The translations under genes and the position numbers were made by a program. The notes under the pieces are model-generated. The model did not search any database, had not been told where the DNA came from, and was given only the letters and a program-made list of their open reading frames with translations. Shown here in pieces: positions 32,965-45,478 of a DNA stretch of 64,000 nucleotides (positions are counted from its first letter, which is position 1; every line of letters begins with the position of its first letter). The stretch is from the NCBI GenBank assembly GCA_907163375.1, contig CAJQUW010004613.1, positions 868,001-932,000 of the forward strand. Reading direction: 5' to 3'. The DNA comes from Prostheceraeus crozeri (lineage: Eukaryota > Platyhelminthes > Polycladida > Euryleptidae).

Positions 32965-35603
32965 ATTGTCATTGTGAAAAGAAAAACACTTTTTTCCGGA
33001 CTAGTTTCAAGGCTAGTTTATTGCCTCATCTTCAGCGGTACAACAAAGAATTCAATAAAATCCACAATAAAATTTATATCTACAAGTTTGCTTCAACAGA
33101 AACATTTTCATTAACTAAAATCTCAAATAAAATACGTCACAAAATACAGAGAGCGTTGAACTACATAGCTATTGCGCTAAACATGACATCATTACGAGCG
33201 GATTACGTCATAAATTTAATGTCAAAGGAAATTGTCCGTTCCGGTCATTCGATAAGCAATCTGTGTTGTTAATTAAAATAGATTCTAGAATCATTGGGTA
33301 TTTCGAGCAACCTATAATTTTGAAATTTTCATGTTTCGGTGCATGAACATGCATGGAAACCTCAGTTTGAGTAGGATACCCTCGTAAGTGTTCTGAGATA
33401 CGGGTATAGAAATGCCTTTTGGTGGCACCAATGTACCGCATTGGACAGCGGTCACAGTTATATTGATAAACAATATCCGATCGCAGATCACTCACAATTT
33501 TATCTTTGTTGCGAAAAAAATCTTTCATTTTACAAGTACTGTACGTAGTTTGAATTTCAGCCTTAGACAGTTTTTGATTGATTTTATGAATTCTATGATT
33601 GAAATCTTTAAATCCTTCACGAATGAAAGGCACGGACCAATAAATAATTTTCTTATCATTCTTTTTATTTTTATTCTCTTGCTTTGCACAAACTTTTTCT
33701 TCGACTTGCTTTTTTACTTTCAAAATTGTTTCCAATTGAAAACCATTACCTATAAATGTTTCAATGATTTTCTCAGATGCTGATTCATACAGAGTCTGAT
33801 CAGAGCAAATTCTGAAGGCTCGAGACAGCAACGAACGAATGGCTGCTAATTTATATTTTTCAGGCGCATAAGCGAACTGAGGAGTATAGACTCCAGTGTT
33901 TGTTGATTTGATATGGAAATCAATTTTGAAAGAATTATCAGTTTCAAGAGTTATCTCCGTATCTAAAAATGTGATGCATTTGTTACTACTTTCTTCTAGA
34001 GTAAATTGGATGTTCTCATCCAATGAGTTGATGAAGTTCAGAAACTTTTTAGCATCACTACTATTAGTGAAAATCGATCGTCCACATAACGACGATAAAA
34101 AATTGGCAATGTGCCTTCATACTTATGGAATTTGCTTTCAAGCATATCGAGAGCAAACGCAGGCATAGTAGGGCCAAGGTTAGAGCCCATGGCCATACCG
34201 TCCACCTGGTGGTATAGTTGGTTGTCAAAACTGAACAAAATGTTTGTGCACGCAAGGTTCAATAGACTTTTTAAAGCTTTCTCTGAAATTGGAAAGTCAT
34301 CGAAATCGATCAACGAGGTTATGTGATTAATGGTTCTGTTCACAGGAATATTCGTAAATAAACTTTTAACATCCAAGCTAAAGAGATCAAATTCTTTTTC
34401 CTCAGGAAGAGATAAAGATTTTATGTCTTCAACAAACTGAAAAGTATCTTTCAAGGAAAACTTTCGAGGAACATACTTTTTCAGTAAATCATCAAGCCAA
34501 AGAGCTAATTTGGATGTGTAAGAATTGCGCATACTCATAATCGGACGGTACGGCGGGTTGGAAGTGCATTTATGAACTTTCGGTAAGCCATAAAGGCGAA
34601 CCGGTTGCGAACCACATGCGCCAATGGATTTGAAGATATCGTCATTTATCAGTTTTTTAGCTTTTAGGTCTTGTAGCTTACGATTAAAACGATCTTCCTC
34701 AAGAATAAAAGGATTCTTTTTAGAACGCTTGTCAACTTTGTAAGTTTTGAACCGACTCGTATCAGATAAAACTTCTTGAAGTTTCTCGATGTAAATTTTC
34801 TTATCTTGAATAAGGATTCCGTTTCCTTTGTCAAATTTTGAGACAACAATATCGTTATTTTTGGCTAATCTACGAATAGCATTCAATTTGGATTTCCATC
34901 CTTTGGAAACGCGATGCTTACTGAAGTAACTTTTGAACGCATTTCTAATTTTAGCAATGATATCATTATTGATGGGTTCACCATCCTGAGCTTTCAGTCT
35001 CGAGACTAGACTTTCAGCTTCAGCTTTTTGTTCATCATAACGAATTTTAGAAGGAGGAAAACACATCGAAAACCCTAGAGCGAGTAAATCTCTTTCCGAA
35101 TCCGTCAAGGATACAGAAGACAGGTTAAGAACAGTCGATTTAATGCTTTTCTCAGGGAAAGAAGAAACAGAAGTTTGAGAGCTTTCTAAGTTCTTTAGTT
35201 TTTTGTTCTGAACAGTTTGAACTATCGATTTGGTCTTAGCTATCTTATGCTCAATGATCGACTTCATGACCTCCCTATCAGGAGGCTGAACAGAACAGTA
35301 AAACTTTTCTAGCTCGCTCGATTTCAGTTTTTTGTCATGTTTTGCCTCACCAATTTGCTTTCTCAGGGCTGCTCCTTGCGCTTTTCTGATTCCTTGTTTT
35401 GAGGATTTCAGCAAACTTGGAATACGCAGATTGAGAAATTTTGGTATTACGCGACGTTTCTTGCATTCAGTTAGAAAACGTAGTCGAAGATCAGCGCGAA
35501 GTTGTTTGTCCGCGATTTTGACTCCTTGTTTCAACTGCTGCTGGCTTTCTGGGTTTAAACCCGGTTGAATAATGTTTACGCACAAAGTTCCCAGACGTTT
35601 CAT
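32965..35603 (-). mobile_element. Penelope-like element, tandem unit 2
   Basis: A 2639-bp unit in direct tandem with unit 1, differing from it at only a handful of positions by eye. Same protein layout: the N-terminal RT part at 34038-35603 and the GIY-YIG part at 33208-34023, with about one break in frame. Because the 3' part of unit 3 lies directly upstream, the arrangement is the partial tandem (pLTR-like) typical of Penelope elements, in which one copy's 3' region acts as the upstream region of the next. Confidence 0.92.
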
Positions 35604-36152
35604 ATTGTCATTGTGAAAAGAAAAACACTTTTTCCGGACTAGTTTCAAGGCTAGTTTATTGCCTCATCTTCAGCGGTACAACAAAGAATTCAATAAAATC
35701 CACAATAAAATTTATATCTACAAGTTTGCTTCAACAGAAACATTTTCATTAACTAAAATCTCAAATAAAATACGTCACAAAATACAGAGAGCGTTGAACT
35801 ACATAGCTATTGCGCTAAACATGACATCATTACGAGCGGATTACGTCATAAATTTAATGTCAAAGGAAATTGTCCGTTCCGGTCATTCGATAAGCAATCT
35901 GTGTTGTTAATTAAAATAGATTCTAGAATCATTGGGTATTTCGAGCAACCTATAATTTTGAAATTTTCATGTTTCGGTGCATGAACATGCATGGAAACCT
36001 CAGTTTGAGTAGGATACCCTCGTAAGTGTTCTGAGATACGGGTATAGAAATGCCTTTTGGTGGCACCAATGTACCGCATTGGACAGCGGTCACAGTTATA
36101 TTGATAAACAATATCCGATCGCAGATCACTCACAATTTTATCTTTGTTGCGA

Positions 36153-36155
<3 letters not shown>
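35604..36155 (-). mobile_element. Penelope-like element, truncated unit 3
   Basis: Only the 3' part of the unit is present: the end of the GIY-YIG domain (35846-36133) and the tail with the hammerhead-like motif. The 5' edge of the truncation runs straight into (TA)n at 36156. Nearly identical to units 1 and 2. Confidence 0.9.

Positions 36156-36208
<53 letters not shown>
36156..36208. repeat. (TA)n microsatellite between two opposed PLEs
   Basis: Pure TA repeat with the truncated 5' edge of a minus-strand PLE on its left and the truncated 5' edge of a plus-strand PLE on its right. Confidence 0.95.
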
Positions 36209-36211
<3 letters not shown>

Positions 36212-36560
36212 TGGAGTCTATTCTTCTGAAAGTATATATCGATATGCTATCGAATGAAAGGAATGGCTCAGTGCCCTTTCACTTTTATCTGTGAATTCAC
36301 ATGACTTCATTTTTCGCTTGTACATAGCACCGTAGTTTTGCGCGTCATGATTGATGGATATCGGTTCATACATTTTACGCTGATATGTATTTAAACTTAT
36401 TTCTGTTGTATTGTCGGATTCCTGACTACCGATGAATATGGAGTGAAGAACTCTGAAACATGTTCGGCTGAAAGAAACAGTTATTGCTTTTCCTTTCGTG
36501 AAAATGTCTTGATACTATTTGTGAAAAAGATGTCTTCAGGAATAAAATTGATTCGCCACA
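36209..36560 (+). mobile_element. plus-strand PLE fragment, C-terminal tip and tail
   Basis: Immediately after the TA tract the frame reads ILESILLKVYIDMLSNERNG, ending in a stop at 36292-36294. The C-terminal tip of the minus-strand PLEs reads ILESILINNTDCLSNDRNG, so this is a diverged relative in the opposite orientation. About 135 bp downstream is a hammerhead-like core (36429-36459: CCGATGA, GAGT...ACTC stem, GAAAC, then ATGTTCGG). Confidence 0.8.
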
Positions 36561-36673
36561 AGTTTTCAGGCTGTAACTTCAGCTCGTCGTCAGGTGGAAG
36601 AAGGAAAATTGCACTAATTTATTCAAAATTTCCATCTTTGAACTTTTTTCAATACGTGTATTTATCTTTTTAG

Positions 36674-37845
36674 GGTGGTCAAAAAATCAATTTTATCGAT
36701 TTTACTTCCTCCTCACCTGCGCACGTATGCCAATATGCATCAAAGACATGCAAAATTTCGGAGTCGTAGCTCATGATTTAGAGGTCGCTTAAAATGTCAC
36801 CTTTTATGTGAGGTACGAGAAAAGTTAAGAAATTGACATTCATTGCTTTTTTCAACTTTTGAACACGTCTGCACTGAGACAAAAATTGAAAGGAACAAGT
36901 GTGAATGAGCATAGAGCAGAGAATATAGCTCAATATTACTAGGAAAAGAAATAGCTATTGCTAGTCACGAACAAGAATAATTTGTTGGTCTCCCACGTTG
37001 TCGGGTCATCCTCCAGAAAAGAAATCGCTTTGTCACTCCCTTCAACCTTCAAGGCGTCGAATATCCGCCAAGTTCTTTCGGTGGCGAAGTCTTCCAGGTG
37101 AAGATTTTTGACGCTGTCAACAGCAACTTTACGGTGATTGCTTGACAGCTTCGGACGGTTCATGTTATTGGCCATCCTTATCTTGGTCGCATATCTGAAG
37201 TCACTTCCCTGGTTGTGAAGATATTCCTCGTTCACTTGGGTGTAGATGCAGAGGAAGGCGCTCTGACTTGGGGTCGAATTTTGTTTGATCCTCGGAATCG
37301 CTGGACGATGCTGAGTAGGAGGAAGAGGAAAGCAGAAGTAGGGAGCAAGCCCCACGTGAAGTCGTCGCACGCTCCCTCTCATATGCAACCTTGGCCCTCA
37401 TATCTTTTTCAGCCGTTTCTCGATTCCGGCTTTACTTGTTAGCAGTCTTCTTGTCCACGCCAGCCATGCTGCAGGAAGTCACATCCTCTCTTTGCCTAGC
37501 GTAGAAATCTCGATCTCCATCAATCTTCATCCTCTCCATCGCGTCCGCCGCTCCGATATCAAACAACTCATCAAGAGAATCCTTGAATATACCGACACAT
37601 GCTTCTTGAGTTGCGGTCTTCCTAGATATGTTTTTCTTCCGGTTCAGATAATCGGAGTATAGAGCGCCCAACTTCCTGAACCAATTGTCAACACGATCCT
37701 GGCTTACGATGGCAAAACGACCAGGGGCGACCGCACAGAAGCATTGTTAGGTAGTGAGTTGTTAGTGACAAGCAAATTTAAATGAGTGAGTGATGCTGTT
37801 AGTGATTTGATAGCCTAACAATGTTTCTATGCGGTCGGCCCAGGA
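36674..37845 (-). pseudogene. decayed transposon protein, superfamily unassigned
   Basis: Minus-strand frames at 37432-37760 and 36939-37401 include RVDNWFRKLGALYSDYLNRK, LDELFDIGAADAMERMKID, FYARQREDVTSCSMAGVDKK, an Arg/Lys-rich and Ser-rich acidic stretch (SSSSYSASSSDSED), and NHRKVAVDSVKNLHLEDF. An LFDI...D...QR...GVD pattern followed by a Ser-rich tail is familiar from repetitive uncharacterised proteins of invertebrates, so an element origin is likely. On its left, agggtggtcaaaaaatc at 36674 looks like a transposon terminus. On its right is a hairpin (37717-37842). At least one frame change is present. Confidence 0.5.
37717..37842. repeat. inverted repeat, ~28-bp arms
   Basis: gcgaccgcacagaagcattg with ttaggtag at 37717-37744 faces its inverted partner at about 37814-37842 (ctaacaatgtttctatgcgg, then tcggcc) across a ~70-bp loop. 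Arms differ at two or three positions. It may be a small MITE or the end structure of the neighbouring element. Confidence 0.65.
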
Positions 37846-38139
37846 ATCCTGGTCCTTTCTCAAATCACCAGACAGACCTTCAAATAAAGTACCCGGTAGG
37901 TCGACGAATGACAACCGTCACTAGTCAAAAGAATATTCACTATGAAAGAATGTTTCTTCTTGACATGTGGAGGATGGGGCATGTAAAGTCGATTTCTAAA
38001 TCATGAACGAATCTCTCCAAAATTAACTGGGGTTATCAGTACACATGTAGGACAACAGGCGACACTGAGGAGCGCAAACTAAAAGAAGTTCGTATTTTAC
38101 ATAAGTTTTTGGACCATCATAATACATATATACACTATA

Positions 38140-39445
38140 CAGTGTCGCGCAGAAGTATTGGACCAAGCAGCTTTTTTTCAACAATTTACTACATAACTGC
38201 TTTAAGTATCTTAACTAACCTAATAGCCTAATAACATTTCATTTTGTCACATCACAGGTATTCATGTTGATGAACAAATTAAGCAAGATATCCTACTAGT
38301 ATGAAAGTGAGTATTACGTTTTTAACAGTGGGAAAACCGTGGAGGTCAGATATGTGTGTCACATGCCTCCATCGATACTATCAAGCGTCGGCTACGATAT
38401 TCTTTTCTTCCGCTCCAGAACGTATAAGCCGTCAAAGAACGATCTTTGATGACAGTCGCTATGAGGAAAGGAAATTGCTTTTTGCCGACAGTACCGCAAT
38501 TGGTCTTCAAACGATTGGAAGCAGGAACTTTATAGTGATGAGAGCACGTTTGAAGATTTCACAACTCATATCAGCTTGTTAGAAGGCCATTGTGCAGCAG
38601 CCCGAATGATCCGCGATACACAGATCGACTCCTGAAACATTCAGCGACCTTAATGATGTGGGGATGTTTTAGTCACCATGGAAGGGGCTCTCACATTTCT
38701 AAAAAAAGAGCCAGTCCATGAATTTGGGTTCATACATTGAGCTGTTGGAAGAAAAACTGGTGAATGTCATGAACCTATCAGGATGCACAATCTTTCAGAA
38801 AGACAGTGCACTGACTGCACCCGTCATGTATCCAAAGCTTCAATGGTTCGGTTCAAAGAGACGAATATAGAAGTAGGTCTACTGGATTGGTCGGGAAACA
38901 GACCCGAGCTCAATGCAATCGAACATTTATGGCAAGTGCTTAAGAGAAGGCTTCAAGGTAAGCGAACAACCTCCATTGATGGCTTGAAGGAGGGTTTCGA
39001 AGAAAGCGATGTTGCGGTATCACATAGAGGAAATGGGTGGGAATCTCTCAGTGACAGCATCAAAATTCGTGAGGTTCTGAAAAATAGGGGTAATCTGATG
39101 AGAAAATGCTGAGAACTAGTGTGTGATTAACCTGGTCTTCCGTAAAATATTGAGTGAATAAGCGCATCGCTTCCTTTAAAAGGCAGCTTCATGGAGGATA
39201 AGGTATAAATTGCAAAACCAGCAATTTTCTGAAATATAACATATTTAATCATTTGGAGGTAAAATGTCAAATATTGTATTCATCAACCAAAATTTAAATT
39301 TATATTTTTACTCAATAACGTGCTGAAACAAAGTGCGAAGCTATGATAGAAGCATTGATTTTGATGCCAGACATTGACTTTAATTTGAAAATCAAAAACC
39401 TGGGAGCGCCAAGTTAACTTGATGCAATACTTTTGCACGACACTG
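38140..39445 (+). mobile_element. Tc1-like transposon, decayed
   Basis: 1306 bp with inverted ends CAGTGTCGCGCAGAAGTATTG (left) and CAGTGTCGTGCAAAAGTATTG (right, read inward), flanked by TA on both sides (38138-38139 and 39446-39447), the Tc1/mariner target. The transposase is broken into pieces. Clearest are a second-Asp block (TIFQKDSALTAPV, other frame) and the third block LLDWSGNRPELNAIEHLW with LKRRLQ (38870-38960), matching the DWPGNSPDLNPIENLW signature of Tc1. Several frame changes; non-functional. Confidence 0.9.
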
Positions 39446-40214
39446 TATATATGTAGAATACGCTGCAAATCATAGATTTTTCACATTTATCAATACCTAC
39501 TTGCATCGCAGCCTAAGCGATGAATCTGATAATAAATGAACAATATAAAGGGATGAAGGGTGATTGGATGAGTATTTTGATGATGGAGAACCGTTTGATA
39601 GCTTCGATATTTTGCATTATCTTTTTAAAAAGTTTTTTCGTCTGACAAATTTCACTATGAAATTTGGTCACTATCAAAATTACTTCCAATTATAAAATTA
39701 CCAAAATGTAGGCTTTTCGAAAAAAACCAGGAAAATATCTATATAAAATAGATAAAATAAAAATAGATAAAATTAAATAAAATATCCTATAGGATGAAGT
39801 AGGAAAAGCAAGTATACTTTAAAGCCTGGAAAGTAATTTTTCACATCGCCAAAAATTTCGGAATCTCCTGAAAGTAACCCTTGCCCAGTCAACGTGTGCA
39901 AAGCAAACACTTCATAAATGTTGATTGATATGCATTGAACTTCCTAACTGCTAAGTTCACGGAATTCAGTGATCGCTGGACCAATATTTGCGAGTGAGAA
40001 CACTTTTAAAGGACTAAAACTTCACCGGTTGAGACTGGAGGGAGGTTGTATGATTAGTTCAGGGCCCAGAAACAAAGACTGGAGCAGGGTTAATGATTAT
40101 GTAAGAGATGGCTGATGGCGGGAGGACCATAATGAATCAACAATGCCAAAAATATCTGTTTTCTCACCACGGTAATTTTAATGCCAACAAGTTAAATAAT
40201 TATGAATAAAAATA
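39446..40214. other. no recognised feature
   Basis: AT-rich spacer. A short run of gataaaataaa-type simple repeats lies at about 39745-39785. Confidence 0.5.
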
Positions 40215-40227
40215 TATACTCACAGTT

Positions 40228-40815
40228 GACGTTTCGAGTCCAGAAACCTTTCTCAAGGCAAGGTAGCAATAAAATGAGAGTTTCTAAACTGGCTCGTTAG
40301 ATACGCAGTATAGCTCCGGTTGTCTGATGACGTCTGTTCATTTTCGGATGGCACTTAGTGATTAATCGCGATTCCACCCCGCTTGTTTCAAAAGGATCAT
40401 TTAAGCAGCGAGGAAATTCAACATCAAAATCATCAATCGAACCGTTAACAAGACAGGTCTTGCTGTGTTCAGACAAAGCACTTAGATCATTTCTATTACG
40501 AATACTGAGACTGTGTTCGTTGCATCTAATGTAGAATGGTCTAGTAGTTTTGCATATATATTTATCGCCACACTTTCTACAAGAGAATTGATAAACAATA
40601 CACGATGTCTCATAGTTATGATTTTTGGATAACTTGCTGCATATTCTACTATCATTGTGTTGCTTTTTTTGCATTTTTTTCTTCAAAACATTACGCAGTT
40701 TTTTTTGTTGCCCATACTGACGAGACGGACATTCAACCCATGTTTTCTTATTTGTTAATAACTTCCGATTTAGACTGTCGCTTATAACTTCAAAATGCTT
40801 TTTTATCATCGTTGA
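40228..40815 (-). mobile_element. PLE remnant, GIY-YIG end, second family
   Basis: A 170-codon minus-strand frame (40297-40809) reads SCIVYQFSCRKCGDKYICKT, FYIRCNEHSLSIRNRND, LSALSEHSKTC: the C-terminal GIY-YIG domain of a Penelope-like protein, clearly different from the 30-36 kb family. The reverse transcriptase part is absent. The tail (40228-40257) reads CTTGAGAAAGG...GAAACGTC on the minus strand, a degraded hammerhead-like motif. Confidence 0.82.
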
Positions 40816-41922
40816 TTTTACTAGTTTAATTTTTTTGGGTTATTTCTATCAGACACCCTCAAATTCTTATCAGTGTATCCATTAATTTTAATTTTTTTTT
40901 GCATTTTTTGTCCTATTCCATTTTAATGTAATCAGAGAGAGCGTTGAACTACACCTATTACGTGTCTCTTATGCTCTGTTTTACGAAATAAGTTTTGGCG
41001 CAGCTCGGTAACCAACCATCTTATTTCAAAACATTGCCAAACGATATGTCTTTTACATATTTTTCGTGCATGACTTTTCTATTCTCTAACCAAATGCTTA
41101 AATCTAAGTCACAATATTATTCGTTTATTTTATACGGACCGATGACACAGTCATCAATGCATCTTTTATAAATCAAGTCATTTAACTGTAGGCGTGAATT
41201 TATGATAGACATTGCCTTGCAAAAAATTTATTACAAACTCTTGGTAGGTGTAAAATCATAAACATGACTCAATTAATCATGACATGTACTATTGAGAAAC
41301 AAACTGTGTAAAATGATAAAAGAGAATATTCAATATCTGAACAAGCCAATTGCTCATAATGAGTATACAGTTAGCAAAAACGATCACTAGAAGAAGCCTT
41401 TCAAAAATAGATAACTGCTGATAGATAGTCCTGTAGTATGGCAGATTTCATTGCATCAATCATATTTTGTTGCTAGATTTTATCTTTTTCACCGACTCCA
41501 GCGTACATGAATTTCTATCTAAAAGCTTGCGTTTTCGGTCCGTTAGTTTTCTGCGGTTCTGGTGTAATTTTTCTAGTGCTTCAGTGCATTCTTTTGTCTT
41601 TTTTTGATCCTGTCTCAATCATGAATTGAGCCGTGGTGGCATGTTGTAAATTGCCATTCTCTATATTAAGTCTCAATTTGTTGTTTCCATCATTTAAAAG
41701 TTCTTTTGCTGCTAAAAGTGTTTTTGCAGCAACTGTTCGTGTTTTTCTCGATGTTCATTAATTTTTCTTCCTACTCATGGAGACTTATCTCTTGATTTTT
41801 CCTTTGTTCCCTCTCTTTCTCCAAAATCGCTCGTTGAGCATTTTCCTTTTCCCTTTCTTCTCTTTTGCGTTCAATTTTCTGTCTCCTTATGCACTCAGAA
41901 TGAGTACATCTAACAGCACTGA
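40816..41922. other. no recognised feature
   Basis: AT-rich and poly-T-rich sequence. A plus-strand frame at 41777-41965 is low-complexity (Phe/Leu/Ser-rich) and not convincing. Confidence 0.4.
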
Positions 41923-42860
41923 TCACTTTTTTGTAATTGGCAATTTTTCAGGGCAATCCCGTTGAGGGTCACAAAAGTGCACCATATGTTTGGCTGCCCG
42001 GAGTCCGTTAATGACATTTTCACCAAGTAGAGCGCGATCTCGTGTGACGAAAGAATTGTTGATGGATAACGACTTCTCCACGTCTGCGTTTCCGTGGGGA
42101 AGTATTAAAGAACTTCCGATCACACGTGTGACACATGGATATTTCGATTGATGTTTTTGATGGTTAGGCGTCTTTAAGTTGAAGATCTCTCTCCAAAAAT
42201 GACCGACCTTTGGTTGCACGAGATTGACTAAACGTCATCATCCATGCACAAAACCTACCACTCATCTTCGATTGCAGCAATGTTTGAATCAGGTATATGA
42301 AACGTCCTAGTAATAAAGTTAACATGATTGACACTTGCAACCATATTATTTTTCGGATTAAGAAATCTGAGCGATTTCAAAGTTTTGTTGTCCAGCGGAA
42401 GCTTATTTCTCAAAAACGATGCTATAGCACAGAAGCAAGCCCGCATATCAAGCAATGATCTACTTTGCTGGTTAATTGCATGCTTCTCAAGGGTTTTCCT
42501 AGTATGTTCTGCGATCCAAAGTTCATCATCTGCTAACTGGGAAGATCGGGAAAGGTCAATTTGAGCTAGATGTATTCCATCTTTTCCTTCTATCATCTAA
42601 GGTTCAAGAAACCTCAGAAGTGTCTTCAGAAATGTACATATGCATGCCATACAACCGATGAAAGCTCATCATTCTGAAAAGAATTCAGAATTTTTTTCAA
42701 ATATCTGCACAGTGCAGTCCCGAAAATGCAGTCGGAAAAAGTGACATACTTTTGAGGTCCAAAAGCCACTACAGTTCTCCGAAAACTGGTACTTTCGGAG
42801 TAATTTTGGGATCTTTTTGAAGCACGTCGGTAAAATGACTGACTTTTTACTTCCATCCCA
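41923..42860 (-). pseudogene. hAT-family transposase C-terminal remnant
   Basis: Minus-strand frames 42255-42596 and 41923-42219 read ACFCAIASFLRNKLPLDN, FHIPDSNIAAIEDEW and then VIGSSLILPHGNADVEKSLS. A DEW block followed, about 60 residues on, by LxLPHGNADVERxFS is the C-terminal signature of a large hAT-derived family in invertebrates; the Glu of NADVE corresponds to the conserved hAT C-terminal Glu. An upstream fragment (42626-42856) is probably part of the same gene. Several frame changes. No terminal repeats could be assigned. Confidence 0.65.
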
Positions 42861-43550
42861 TTGTTCCGAAATTCGTCGAATGATAGGGCCGGGATAACCA
42901 GCGTGCAGTTGTGTGCTTTTGAAACATATTTGTTTCCAGGTAAAGATCCAGCTGTATCCGTTTGAAATCTTTCCCCTTTGCCGCGGAATGTTTGAGTAAT
43001 AAGAAAAGGTCCATGGTTAGTTACTCAACTTCACTGCCATATTAAGCTTATCTTTTCGCGTAAGCATTGTGCATCGAATGCATATTGCATGTACCGATAT
43101 CTGTCAATCTTTCTGTAATTGACAATTACCACATTGACAATGTTATGTCAACTGCATCGCAACGCATATACACATTAAGAACCCTTAGGAATGCAACAAA
43201 AAATCATAATCTCATCCTGGTCTATAATTCATTTATCATATCTCTGATTGAATAGTGTGGATCTCTGTCTATTATGGGCTCATTTTCGAAAGAGAAACTT
43301 CCAACGCGTGCTCATCATGTCATTTGGTTAAAGGCGATAAGTGTATAGAGACTGCGTAGAACCATTGAAGCATATCCCAAGACATCGTACAAAAGAAGCG
43401 TTGACTCTTTCTGAAAACCTGCAGTGTCCAATGTCAATTTCATGAGGACTGAATTTCCTCCATCATTTCATGCACCATGTAGACGTCTGACGCTGAGCGT
43501 GGCCATGAACCAGCAAACAGTGTTTCGCATTTATAAATTTATAATATAAG
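42861..43550. other. no recognised feature
   Basis: Non-coding sequence between two hAT remnants. A short frame at 43067-43255 has no motif. Confidence 0.4.
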
Positions 43551-43909
43551 TAGGGTTGCTATCGCAGCACAAGCAAAAGTAAGGACATTTTCAAAGGGAG
43601 GCAGGAGAACCCCCTATATAGACGACGATTGATGTATGAGGAATTGCAAGGTCGGATGTTTCCACCCAATCTCGAGATAGCTATTTTACAGGGACTTTTA
43701 GCCAGTACCTAACCGAAGAATGCAAAGAGAATAATTTTGGTTAAGAAAATGTTCTAATAGGAAAGCCAGAATTCAAAATTATTATCTCTTGTGAATATTG
43801 TAAAAAAACTACATCTGATGACAATTAAGTGCTAATTACTAAGTTTTGAGGGACAGAATAAAAAGCAGACTAAATCTTTCCATAAAACAGAAGTTTATCT
43901 AATTTTCTA

Positions 43910-44401
43910 TCATGATTTTATGTATTTCTCACCAGACAAAATACTCTTCAGCAATGAGTTATCTGCAAGGAGTTTCTGGTACATCTCCTTGCAACTAATA
44001 GGATAGTTCATCACAACTTGAAGGATTGCCTTCACAGAGTCTACTTTCAGACGATTTCTTTCCTCGCTCCACTGTATCAAGGAGAACACCCTCTCGGTTA
44101 CCGCGTTCGACGTTGGTATCGCAAGTACTGAAGAGACAATCTCACGAATATTTGCAAGTGAGCGGTTTCGAAGCAAAGTGGCCCATTTCTGCGTCGTCGA
44201 AAATGCTGAAAGACTGTCAGAGGAAGCCTGAAGCATTAAGTTCAGCTCCGTCACTTCATCAAATAGAGAGTCCGTCAATGCGACCTCTGGCACGAGGAAT
44301 TCAGCAGTTTTCCGCACATCTTCGTATGAAATCTTGTTGAGTCGAAGACGCAGCCATTCGGAGAAAGCATCTCGAAACGAGCACTTCCGCTTTGACATCA
44401 C
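43910..44401 (-). pseudogene. hAT transposase C-terminal domain
   Basis: A 163-codon frame ends with SVLAIPTSNAVTERVFSLIQ, WSEERNRLKVDSVKAILQV: the hAT dimerisation domain with the conserved Glu in the SNAxxER position. Upstream residues (SYEDVRKTAEFL, VTELNLMLQ) fit the region before it. The RNase-H-like catalytic core is missing from the element, so it is a deletion derivative. Confidence 0.85.
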
Positions 44402-44918
44402 TGTGCACAGACTGACAGGCGTGTCGGTTTGCTTACCTCTTTCACAACAGCTGCTGAATTTAGGGAAAAACCGATAATCACTTGCACGGCGTATTCTGAA
44501 CGATTAGTGAATAAAATGCAGAGAGTCTTGATAGAAATCGATAGACGACACCTGTCTTTCAGTTCACTCTTGACTGAAACGGCGATGATGCTGTAGCGGT
44601 GTCATCAATCAATCAACCTTAGTTACGATGTTCGCTAACAGATGGTGTGCAGCTGCTCTTCTTGATTTTAACACCTCTGTCCACTTCACTTTCCACTCCC
44701 TTGTATATTAGGGGCTGTTTATTAAACGACAAACAACAGCGAAACCTACAGCTAAGTGTCAAGATTCCACTTGTAATCTCTTCTCCTTATCTTAATTATC
44801 TTCACAGTTGCCACTTGGCGAATGTACAGTTAAAGATAATAATAACACCACTTCTCTGATAGCGAAGCAAGACAATGATCTAAAACCCTCTCTCTCTCTC
44901 TCCGGAAGGCTCTTAAGT

Positions 44919-45478
44919 GGTCACCGGTAAATTCATCCCTCGGAAATTTCATCCCCGGAAATTTCATCTCTCGGAAATTTCATCCCTCGGAAATCTCATC
45001 CCCAGTAAATTTCATCCCATTAATACTACAAAGTATGTCATGATCACCATGATGTAAATTGTGTATTACATGGCACAATGGGAAAACATGTTACAATCCT
45101 ATTATGTCCCCAGGAAAGTTGATAAATTCAATTTTTCATCAAATATTTTCTACATCAAAATACCATTTAGAGAGATGATGTCTTTATCAGATTATCTAGC
45201 TCTAGCAGATGACCACTTCAATCACACGTGTTGATAAGGCAGTTAGATAATGTCTTTCAATACTGTAATCAATATCGTTACGTACATACAATATAACCAA
45301 TGTCTTGTATACATGCACAGTATCTTATCAATACCTTTAAGCCCTTACGGTAGGCATAATATTAACATACAATGCATAATATATAATATTGCTACAATAA
45401 TAGCAAACCGAAGATTGAATTGTCCGAGGGATGATATTTCCGGGGATGAAATTTCCGAGGGATGAATTTACCGCACGC
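44919..45478. mobile_element. Mutator-like (MULE) MITE, 560 bp, nested
   Basis: Inverted ends share cggtaaattcatccctcgg and continue with repeated gaaatttcatccccgg phrases for about 60-70 bp. The perfect 9-mer ctcttaagt flanks both sides (44910-44918 and 45479-45487). A 9-bp duplication plus long G-starting inverted repeats points to the Mutator superfamily. No coding capacity. It is inserted inside the hAT element and therefore younger. Confidence 0.85.
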
